8,469 nucleotides of DNA. Origin: Candidatus Brocadiaceae bacterium. Lineage in GTDB: Bacteria; Planctomycetota; Brocadiia; SM23-32. The notes under the pieces were generated by a model that saw only the letters and a program-made list of their open reading frames with translations, searched no databases and was not told the DNA's origin. Of the stretch, positions 1 through 5,402 are shown in pieces. Where the stretch lies: the NCBI GenBank assembly GCA_003567495.1, contig PWZK01000127.1, positions 1 to 8,469 of the forward strand, written 5' to 3'. The position numbers and the translations under genes are program-made. Numbering within the stretch: position 1 is the first letter of the stretch; each line of letters opens with the position of its first letter.

Positions 1-6
1 ACCGGT

Positions 7-84
7 GGTGACCATAGCTCAATCGGATAGAGCACCAGACTGTGGCTCTGGGGGCTGAGGGTTCAAGTCCCTCTGGTCACCCCA
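7..84 (+). tRNA. tRNA-His (anticodon GTG)
   Basis: The cloverleaf can be folded by eye. The acceptor stem is GTGACCA (8-14) with TGGTCAC (74-80). The anticodon stem is CCAGA (35-39) with TCTGG (47-51), around loop CTGTGGC with anticodon GTG at 42-44. The T stem is GAGGG (57-61) with CCCTC (69-73), around loop TTCAAGT. G7 is the extra G-1 typical of tRNA-His and faces C81 at position 73. The 3' CCA (82-84) is encoded in the DNA. The D arm begins TAGCTC at 15-20. It decodes histidine codons CAC and CAU. No promoter is visible in the six bases upstream and no convincing terminator follows directly. Confidence 0.97.
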
Positions 85-132
85 CACTCCTTCCGGTCCC
101 CAAAACAAGATAATTACAAATAAGATACTACA

Positions 133-160
133 CATTTTCAGAGACTCCGCTCTGGAAATG
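133..160. repeat. Inverted repeat / hairpin after tRNA-His
   Basis: CATTTTCAGAG (133-143) pairs with CTCTGGAAATG (150-160), with one G-T wobble and a 6-nt loop (ACTCCG). A second, GC-rich hairpin follows at once: GCGCC (163-167) with GGCGC (172-176) around TTTC. Neither is followed by a T tract, so neither is a canonical intrinsic terminator. They resemble dispersed hairpin repeats, though 3' processing of the tRNA transcript is possible. Confidence 0.5.
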
Positions 161-249
161 GGGCGCCTTTCGGCGCGGTACGGATAAATGTCCAATTTCC
201 AATGCGAATTTCTGTCGCCTTTTTCCCCGAATGGGATGTTTATCTATAG

Positions 250-291
250 CCCGGGGTTGGGTCGGCGGTCGTTTGCCGGCCCTACCCCGGG
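250..291. repeat. CCCGGGG-armed imperfect palindrome (dispersed-repeat type)
   Basis: Two 21-nt arms, 250-270 and 271-291, form an imperfect inverted repeat beginning CCCGGGGT and ending ACCCCGGG. Most of the mismatches in the stem can be G-U wobbles in RNA. Smaller CCCC-GAA-GGG-type palindromes lie on each side, TCCCCGAATGGGA near 223-235 and TTCCCTGAAGGGGAT near 313-327. This ordered trio looks like a dispersed non-coding repeat element rather than a gene. I recall similar ATAGCCC-GGGG phrases from Bacteroidetes and PVC genomes, but cannot confirm copy number. Confidence 0.55.
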
Positions 292-388
292 AAACCTGTG
301 CGTGAGACATCCTTCCCTGAAGGGGATATTTAATCGCAAACCTTGCGTTCTGAGGTTATATATCCCTGCAACATTTTTTTGGCATTTC

Positions 389-521
389 CGTAGCCGTTGC
401 CGTTTTCGTTGCCGTTGTCGTTAGTCTGATTTCCAGCCGTTGTCTTAGCCTTTGTCGTAGTCGTCCTTGCGCCCTTTGCGTCTTTGCGGTTATTTACTTT
501 TGTCGTTGTCGTTGTCGTAAT
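389..521. repeat. Degenerate CGTTGC/CGTTGT hexamer tract with heptamer insert
   Basis: Six consecutive hexamers at 389-424 read CGTAGC, CGTTGC, CGTTTT, CGTTGC, CGTTGT, CGTTAG. The pattern returns with CGTTGT twice plus CGTAAT at 504-521, and loosely near 452-465. Between them (466-489) lies a CGCAAAGA/CGCAAAGG-type heptamer phrase, best read on the minus strand. In frame these give arginine-rich or Thr-Thr/Asn-Asp-like peptides with no coding character. Confidence 0.6.
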
Positions 522-524
522 ATT

Positions 525-555
525 AAAACTTTTTCGTGTCGTTTGAAAAAGTTTT
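525..555 (-). terminator. AT-rich hairpin downstream of the binding-protein gene, possible terminator
   Basis: AAAACTTTTTC (525-535) and GAAAAAGTTTT (545-555) are perfect 11-bp complements around a 9-nt loop. On the minus strand the structure begins 23 nt after the binding-protein stop codon (579-581), and its 3' arm ends in TTTT followed by AATATT. The stem is AT-rich, so termination strength is uncertain. Its CTTTTTC/GAAAAAG core is shared with the inverted repeats at 4751-4790 and 7048-7086. Confidence 0.4.
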
Positions 556-578
556 GTCGATGTTGCGATATTAAGCGC

Positions 579-1532
579 CTACAACCCCTCTCTCGCGCCA
601 TGGCGTTCTATTAGAAGCGCCATCATTTCTCCGAGTATCAGCTGTTCGGTAAAGTCCTTGCTGCCGACAGCAATGGTTCGGCTCAGCACACAGTTAATCT
701 CTACTTCCGGCCCGATCAGGCCTTCTTCATCGAGAAAATCCGCGGCAACTATTGCCGGCGGCACGCCCATCTCGTCCGCCCTGTAGTTAAGTTCCTGCAT
801 TTTTTCATCCGATATGCGCCCTGCCGGCAAATTCAGGACATCTTCCAGCCCGGGGTTTTGCGCAAGCACCTCTTTTCGCACAAGCGGCGCCGCATAGTAA
901 GGTGGGAAAAACCGACGGTCATCTTCCAGCACGATCAGGTCGTATGCTGGTATGCGCCCATCCGTCGCAAAAGCATTTATTACATCCACATCCCCATCCC
1001 TGGCGGCTCTGTACATCAGCCCCGAATCCATCTGGCTGATCCGGCCGGAGATTTCAAAGTCATAGTGCTCCTTCAGTCCGGGATAACCGTCAGGCCGCTC
1101 GATAAATTCTGCATCGAAGCCTGCATTTATTTCGCCGCCATCTTTGACATAAGCTGCAAGGTCGCTTATGGTTTCTATGCCAAGCTCACCGGCCTGTTCC
1201 TGCCTCATGGTAAGGGTATAAGCGTTGTTGAACCCGAGCGGTTCGAGCCATATAAGGTCATATTCTTCTTCAAAAACATCCCGCACCGTATTGTAGGTTT
1301 CATCCGGGTCGTCTATCATCTCGCGATCCAGGATGGTTACGAGGCCCGTGCCTGTGTATTCAACGTATAAATCCAGGTCCCCGGCCCTCAGAGCATTGAA
1401 ACAATACATGGTGCCGCCCAGATTCAGGCTCCTCTCGACCTTCCCATCGACTGTTCTGTGACCGAGCGCAAGTATAAAGGCGACGAATACCAGGGCGATT
1501 ACGAGTATCAAAAGCCTGCTTTTAACTTTCAT
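579..1532 (-). CDS. Osmoprotectant (glycine betaine/choline-type) ABC substrate-binding protein, apparently circularly permuted
   Basis: This 317-residue exported or membrane-anchored protein belongs to the OpuAC/OsmF family, which binds quaternary amines outside the membrane for an ABC importer. Residues 1-24 form a signal peptide or anchor (basic KVKSR, then a long hydrophobic stretch) without a lipobox Cys. Family blocks follow: LNLGGT (36-41), AGDLDLYVEYTGTG (50-63), PLGFNNAYTL (98-107), EFIERPDGYPGL (142-153), ATDGRIPAYDLIVLEDD (189-205), FFPPYYAAPLVR (208-219) and a C-terminal lobe to about 268. Oddly, the IAVGSKDFTEQLILGEMM block that normally opens the mature protein sits at 287-304, just before the stop. 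The start is supported by GGAGG 10 nt upstream. The gene lies 188 bp after the phosphorylase and has no permease or ATPase partner in the window. Family assignment is firm; ligand is unknown; permutation rather than an old fusion or truncation is inference. Confidence 0.87.
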   Translation of the reverse strand: MKVKSRLLILVIALVFVAFILALGHRTVDGKVERSLNLGGTMYCFNALRAGDLDLYVEYTGTGLVTILDREMIDDPDETYNTVRDVFEEEYDLIWLEPLGFNNAYTLTMRQEQAGELGIETISDLAAYVKDGGEINAGFDAEFIERPDGYPGLKEHYDFEISGRISQMDSGLMYRAARDGDVDVINAFATDGRIPAYDLIVLEDDRRFFPPYYAAPLVRKEVLAQNPGLEDVLNLPAGRISDEKMQELNYRADEMGVPPAIVAADFLDEEGLIGPEVEINCVLSRTIAVGSKDFTEQLILGEMMALLIERHGAREGL

Positions 1533-1590
1533 GACGATCTAACCTCCAGCAATTTAAGGTGAGTATTCAGTGAACCACGTTAAAAGTAGC

Positions 1591-1607
1591 GCAGGCGTCT
1601 CGCCTGC
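1591..1607. repeat. GCAGGCG-TCT-CGCCTGC hairpin
   Basis: A perfect 7-bp GC-rich stem with a 3-nt loop lies in the 188-bp gap between the phosphorylase and the binding protein. On the minus strand it is followed by GCTAC then TTTTAA, a weak terminator-like tail. It would lie in the 5' leader of the binding-protein mRNA if the promoter at 1634-1662 is used. The surrounding GTAGCGCAGGCG...CGCCTGCATTCGC wording resembles a dispersed repeat. Confidence 0.5.
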
Positions 1608-1633
1608 ATTCGCTTTTTCGTAGCGCATCTCGC

Positions 1634-1662
1634 ATTGTACAACCAACACTCTCTTCATGCAA
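1634..1662 (-). promoter_or_regulatory. Candidate sigma-70-type promoter for the binding-protein gene
   Basis: On the minus strand, TTGCAT (1657-1662) and TACAAT (1634-1639) are separated by 17 nt. The -10 matches consensus at five of six positions; the -35 matches only in TTG. The predicted start near 1627 gives a leader of about 95 nt that contains the hairpin at 1591-1607. If real, the binding protein can be expressed apart from the phosphorylase operon. Confidence 0.35.
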
Positions 1663-1720
1663 CCTCATCGCATGTAATCGGTAAATTGTCATCGGTTTAT
1701 GATATGCGGGTTAAGCGGGC

Positions 1721-3457
1721 TTACCGGCCCGTTATCAGCCAGAGCGTGCGGTAAGGGTTTATTTTCAGGGCGTTTTCTGAGTCACCGTGTAATTTACCGG
1801 TGATCACATCGCGCCATGGGCCCTGCCCGCAGCTTTTTGGCAGAGCAATGGATGCCGGTTTATTTCCCAGGTTGCTGAGACATGTAATATTTTCCCCGTC
1901 GTCCGGTTCAGAACGTTTAACGGCAAATACTTGTCGGCCCGTATCCAGAACTTCCTGTGCGCCCTCCGGGTGGAACGCGGCATGCTGTGTTCGGCAGTGC
2001 AGGAGTCTTTTATAGCGGCGCAATACCTGAAATGTAGTCGTTGCTCTGTCCTTGAGCTGTTCTTCTATCTGCGAGACTTTCAGTTTGGACCGGTTTATCG
2101 ACCGTGGCATCCCGGTACGTTCAACGGCCTCGTAATCGTTTTGTGTGCCCAGCAGGCTATGTATATATACGGCCGGCACTCCTTTAAGACACAGTGCTAT
2201 CGCCTGTGAGACCAAAAACCGGTCGATGTCAGTCGCCCTGTCGCCGGTTTCGGGATCAGAGGTGGCATCAAAGTAGGCGATGTTAAGTTCATAAGGTTTT
2301 TCCTCCCCGTTTTCGCCGGTCCGGGTGGAAACCTCCCCGCCGCGGGCGCGTACATCTTCGATGAGAATTTCAAGTTCACTTTCCGGCACAAGACCTTCCA
2401 GAGGCCGCACTCCTATACCGTCGTGTGATGCCGTAAAGTTAAGGAAGGTGCAGCCCGCCGGGACCCCGGCATCGGAGAGCCCGGACGTCCATTGTTTCAG
2501 GTATCGGCAATTGCCGGTAAGAAGCGCGTGAAGAATCAGGGGGGGCAGGGAGAACTGGTACACCATATCGGCTTCGTCCCCGCGCCCGAAATAGCTTATA
2601 TTTTCTTCATGTGGGACATTGGTTTCCGTAATAACGGCAGTGTCGGGCCGTATGAGTTCCAGAAAGTCGCGGATGATTTTAACTATCTCGTGTGTTTCCG
2701 GCAGATGTATGCATTCGGTACCGATCTTCTTCCAGAGATAGGCGATTGCATCCAGGCGAAACACGCGCACTCCCTGCCGGACGTAAAGCATAATGATGTC
2801 GAAAAATTCAAATAAAACATCAGGATTGGAGAAATCAAGATCCACCTGGTCTTCGCTGAATGTCGTCCATACATGTTTCAGCCCGTCCCGCGTGTGAACC
2901 GGCGTAAGAAGCGGCACGCTGCGCGGCCTGACGACTGGCGAGAGGTCGGTCGAGGGTTCAACTTCCATGAAATACCGCTTTTCAGGCAGCAGTCCCTGCA
3001 CGTAGTCCCTGAACCAGGGGCTTTCACGCGAGACGTGGTTTATAACCAGGTCTCCCATCAAACGGAAATCGGTTCCCAAAGCTTTGACATCGTCCCAGGT
3101 GCCCAGACGCGGATTGACTTTTCTGTAATCGATCACCGAAAAACCGTCATCCGAGGAATATGGAGAAAAAGGCAAAACATGCACGGTATTGATAACGCCC
3201 CTGACGTAACCGCCGAGGAAACCTCTGAGCGTGGCAAGCGGTTTTTCGCCCTCCCCCTGCAGGGTATCTCCGTAAGTGATCAAAAAGACGTCCTTTTCGC
3301 TCCACTCGTGTGGCGGCACGCCGGACTCACATACCAGCCCGTAGCGGCCCAGCATCATCTCCAGCCGGCGAATGCACCTGTCGGCTTCTTCCGGATACAG
3401 GCGCCTGAACCGGCCGTGAAGCCGTTCTAAAAGGCTGTAATATCTCTTCTCTTTCAT
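1721..3457 (-). CDS. GH13 subfamily 18 glucosyl phosphorylase, probably glucosylglycerate phosphorylase (YcjM-like)
   Basis: This is a 578-residue cytoplasmic enzyme. GH13_18 phosphorylases reversibly split alpha-glucosides with phosphate, giving glucose 1-phosphate. The barrel shows LPFSPYSSDDGF (95-106), region I DLVINH (136-141), the nucleophile in FRLDA (Asp236), the acid/base in TETN (Glu278) and the stabiliser in ASHDG (Asp346). The stretch YLWKKIGTECIHLPETHE (from about 240) matches, from memory, the YcjM/glucosylglycerate phosphorylase clade better than true sucrose phosphorylases. Glucosylglycerol, sucrose or sucrose 6-phosphate phosphorylase remain alternatives. ATG at 3457 is preferred: it overlaps the upstream glycosyltransferase stop as TGATG and has GGGGG four bases ahead. 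The in-frame GTG at 3460 has that motif almost touching it. Overlap implies translational coupling. Family is confident; substrate is inferred. Confidence 0.87.
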   Translation of the reverse strand: MKEKRYYSLLERLHGRFRRLYPEEADRCIRRLEMMLGRYGLVCESGVPPHEWSEKDVFLITYGDTLQGEGEKPLATLRGFLGGYVRGVINTVHVLPFSPYSSDDGFSVIDYRKVNPRLGTWDDVKALGTDFRLMGDLVINHVSRESPWFRDYVQGLLPEKRYFMEVEPSTDLSPVVRPRSVPLLTPVHTRDGLKHVWTTFSEDQVDLDFSNPDVLFEFFDIIMLYVRQGVRVFRLDAIAYLWKKIGTECIHLPETHEIVKIIRDFLELIRPDTAVITETNVPHEENISYFGRGDEADMVYQFSLPPLILHALLTGNCRYLKQWTSGLSDAGVPAGCTFLNFTASHDGIGVRPLEGLVPESELEILIEDVRARGGEVSTRTGENGEEKPYELNIAYFDATSDPETGDRATDIDRFLVSQAIALCLKGVPAVYIHSLLGTQNDYEAVERTGMPRSINRSKLKVSQIEEQLKDRATTTFQVLRRYKRLLHCRTQHAAFHPEGAQEVLDTGRQVFAVKRSEPDDGENITCLSNLGNKPASIALPKSCGQGPWRDVITGKLHGDSENALKINPYRTLWLITGR

Positions 3458-4713
3458 CACACCCCCTTAACATTATCGATAAGAACTTCGAGATTGTTGT
3501 GCAGAACTTTATAGCTGTAGAACCGCCTGGCCAGAGAATAGTTATGTTCCACCATTTTTTTCTTGTATTGTTTATTTTCCAGAACGCGCCGTGTCTCTTC
3601 CACGACTTTCCGGGTAATTATTCCGTTCATGACCATCACACTGAAGCCTTTGGGTTCTATGTCGCGGGTGAAAATAGAATAGCGGTTGACCAGAAGCGGC
3701 ACCTTGAAATAGATAGCTTCTAAAAACGCATTGCCGAACCCCTCGTAAAGACTGGGGTAGGTCACCAGATCGGCATGCTGGTAAAGGTCCCAGAGGGTAT
3801 ATACTTTCTGTCCTTTGCTGTTCAGATGCCTGAATTCGCCAATCCGGGTCGATACGATTTTCATATCGACATTCGCCTTCGAAGCCAGCTCCTTCACCAC
3901 TCCGGCATACTCCATTCCTTCGTCGCCCGCTTCGTGTGAAATCACCAGTTTGTAGCGCGGGTCGCCGAGCTGTTCGACCAGATCTATGGCATGTTCTATC
4001 CCTTTTCTCGGTATGACCCTCGTGGGCTGGAGTATCATGACATCGTCTTCGCTCAATCCTATCTGTTCCCTCACATCCGCACAGTAGGAATCGGGCGGCA
4101 AAGGCGGATTCTCAAAGTTCAGAACGTTCGGCACGAGTGTGGCCGGCACCCCCTTGCGCCATGCCAGTTGTTCGCGTGCGGACTGGTTTATCACCACATG
4201 CTGCATCTCGGCCAGTCGCGGTGGAAACGCCATATCCAGAAGGTCGGATACCGCATTGACGGAAAACCTGTCGCGCTCCCAGTAAAAATCATGGTGATGT
4301 ATCACGGATGGCATGCCAGTTTCGTGCAAAAACTCGGTAAGTGCTATGCCGAATGGCACATGCATCGGTATAGTCAGAGCGTTTTCTATCACCATAAAGC
4401 TCAAAGTGAATTTTTCACTGAACTTGTAAAGAGAGAATTTCAGGTATTCGGCAAGCTCCCGTATCCGGGAATTCACGTGCGCGCTGCGGTGTCTTCGACC
4501 CCATATCCGGCGATTGATATATTCGTTCTCGGGATGTCCGAAGAATGCCTCCGGCACGCACATGCTCACGTCCGGGTGCCGGTCGAGCTTTCCGCCATAC
4601 CAATAGCTGACATGCCCGAAGTCCCAGAGCACCTCGGCCCACTTGGCACTCTCAAGCGAAACTCCGTCATTGCCTGCAAATCGTGTTGATACAAAACCAA
4701 CTGTTTCGGCCAT
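3457..4713 (-). CDS. GT4-family glycosyltransferase, possibly mannosylglucosylglycerate synthase-like
   Basis: This is a 418-residue retaining GT-B glycosyltransferase without membrane segments. An N-terminal Rossmann half starts VGFVSTRFAGNDGVSLE (5-21), with the glycine-containing acceptor-side loop. HHHD lies at 139-142. The donor half has QPTRVIPRKG (229-238; Arg232 and Lys237 suit nucleotide-sugar phosphate binding) and the GT4 signature EGFGNAFLE (Glu324 to Glu332, EX7E). GT4 enzymes transfer sugars from GDP-mannose, UDP-glucose and similar donors. Overlap with a likely glucosylglycerate phosphorylase suggests a small compatible-solute glucoside, for example mannosylglucosylglycerate, which is known from Rhodopirellula and Petrotoga. 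That product is inference; a cell-surface glycan role is the alternative. The start ATG follows GGGGAGAGAG. It lies 81 bp after rseC, with a hairpin in the gap. Family is confident; specificity is open. Confidence 0.85.
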   Translation of the reverse strand: MAETVGFVSTRFAGNDGVSLESAKWAEVLWDFGHVSYWYGGKLDRHPDVSMCVPEAFFGHPENEYINRRIWGRRHRSAHVNSRIRELAEYLKFSLYKFSEKFTLSFMVIENALTIPMHVPFGIALTEFLHETGMPSVIHHHDFYWERDRFSVNAVSDLLDMAFPPRLAEMQHVVINQSAREQLAWRKGVPATLVPNVLNFENPPLPPDSYCADVREQIGLSEDDVMILQPTRVIPRKGIEHAIDLVEQLGDPRYKLVISHEAGDEGMEYAGVVKELASKANVDMKIVSTRIGEFRHLNSKGQKVYTLWDLYQHADLVTYPSLYEGFGNAFLEAIYFKVPLLVNRYSIFTRDIEPKGFSVMVMNGIITRKVVEETRRVLENKQYKKKMVEHNYSLARRFYSYKVLHNNLEVLIDNVKGV

Positions 4714-4750
4714 TCTCTCTCCCCGTGCCCTTACGTCCGTGAATATTGGA

Positions 4751-4790
4751 TATTAATTCTTTTTCAAGCGAAGTCTTGAAAAAGAATTAG
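4751..4790. repeat. Inverted-repeat hairpin, copy 1 (between rseC-like gene and glycosyltransferase)
   Basis: TAATTCTTTTTCAAG (4754-4768) and CTTGAAAAAGAATTA (4775-4789) are perfect 15-bp complements around loop CGAAGT. The right arm ends 5 nt from the stop codon of the RseC-family gene. The 40-bp unit TATTAATTCTTTT...AAAAAGAATTAG recurs at 7048-7086 with a different loop. It may be a transcript-end or processing hairpin, or a REP-like mobile repeat. It is not followed by a clear T tract on the minus strand. Confidence 0.7.
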
Positions 4791-4794
4791 GCCC

Positions 4795-5229
4795 TTAACT
4801 TCCCTCAGGATACCTGCTTCCGGAGCTGTAAGCCCTTGGGCCTTCATCCGTTGTAAACCACCTGTTTGCCGTCCATGCCAGTATAAGTGCCACCGCCAGC
4901 CCTATTATGCCGCCCGCTGCCGCAGCAGCTCCGAGCCTCTCATCACCCTGAAACGCCTGGCCGGTCAGCACGCCGGCAACCAGAAGGGCAGGCGGGAGAA
5001 GAAAAACGAAGATTATGCTCAGAAAGGGGTTGGGACGCGGTATCCTTACGGTTACACGTTCACCTTCTTCAAATTCGTCCTGCTTTACCTGGATCACGGG
5101 CGGCCCGCCCGAAAAAGCGGAACACGCGCAACAGCTGCCGCAATCCGCACTCGATTTGTGATCAAGTCGGATTGTTGACTGCCCGTCTCCTGCGCTTATT
5201 ACCGTACCGGTATCTTCTGTGTATTTCAT
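4795..5229 (-). CDS. rseC: RseC/MucC-family membrane protein
   Basis: This is a 144-residue inner-membrane protein. The layout matches RseC: a short N-terminal domain with a cysteine cluster (Cys30, 33, 34, 36; CGSCCAC), a segment EEGERVTVRIPRPN (54-67) like the RseC GQKVELGI region, then two hydrophobic helices (about 68-92 and 98-120) and a short polar tail. In Enterobacteria RseC is linked to sigma-E control and to the Rsx system that reduces SoxR. In other phyla family members often accompany Rnf-type electron transport. No rnf/rsx or sigma-E genes are visible here, so its partner is unknown. It has its own strong promoter-like sequence (5248-5276), and AGGG lies 8 nt before the ATG. Four clustered cysteines suggest metal or redox binding (inference). 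Family call is good; role in this organism is not established. Confidence 0.8.
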   Translation of the reverse strand: MKYTEDTGTVISAGDGQSTIRLDHKSSADCGSCCACSAFSGGPPVIQVKQDEFEEGERVTVRIPRPNPFLSIIFVFLLPPALLVAGVLTGQAFQGDERLGAAAAAGGIIGLAVALILAWTANRWFTTDEGPRAYSSGSRYPEGS

Positions 5230-5247
5230 AGTAAAGGCCCTGAAAAA

Positions 5248-5276
5248 ACTATACTAAATCGCGCTGAAAATTTCAA
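5248..5276 (-). promoter_or_regulatory. Strong sigma-70-like promoter for the RseC-family gene
   Basis: On the minus strand, TTGAAA (5271-5276) and TATAGT (5248-5253) are spaced by exactly 17 nt, matching consensus at four and five of six positions. Transcription would begin near 5241, about 12 nt before the ATG at 5229, leaving a very short leader with the AGGG ribosome-binding motif at its 5' end. This promoter could drive the RseC-family gene and the downstream glycosyltransferase-phosphorylase pair independently of murJ. Confidence 0.6.
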
Positions 5277-5363
5277 ATGTTTCGCTTCAACAACCGAGAC
5301 TATTGCATGATTATCAGCGGGATCGTCATGTTGTAGCATATGGGTCTTAAATATCATATAGGG

Positions 5364-5402
5364 CCTATAAGTCCTATAAGTCCTATAAGTCCTATAAGTC
5401 CT
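5364..5402. repeat. 9-bp tandem repeat, four copies, overlapping the murJ stop
   Basis: CCTATAAGT is repeated perfectly four times (5364-5399) and followed by a partial CCT. On the minus strand it reads GACTTATAG, in frame with murJ as Asp-Leu-stop, so the first unit supplies the natural murJ stop codon (5392-5394) and three further in-frame TAG codons follow. The array ends in the palindrome TATAGGGCCTATA (5357-5369). Confidence 0.9.

Larger units (their letters stand above)
85..578. other. Repeat-rich non-coding region between tRNA-His and the binding-protein gene
   Basis: I see no credible gene here; the short open frames are arginine- and serine-rich readings of repeats. From left to right it holds an 11-bp hairpin (133-160), a small GC hairpin (163-176), a CCCGGGG-armed palindrome (250-291) flanked by short CCCC-GAA-GGGG-like elements, a degenerate CGTTGC/CGTTGT hexamer tract (389-424, resuming around 452-465 and 504-521), a CGCAAAG-type heptamer phrase (466-489, read on the minus strand) and an AT-rich hairpin (525-555). 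Taken together it looks like a landing site for several dispersed genome repeats. Confidence 0.75.

Noticed and set aside
188..424. 78-residue plus-strand reading frame after the tRNA
   Set aside because: It is made of the palindromic element and the hexamer tract (an Arg/Cys-rich end), with no ribosome-binding site. It is a translated repeat.
389..521. CRISPR-like array
   Set aside because: Repeats are 6-7 bp, degenerate and directly adjoining without spacers. No cas genes are present.
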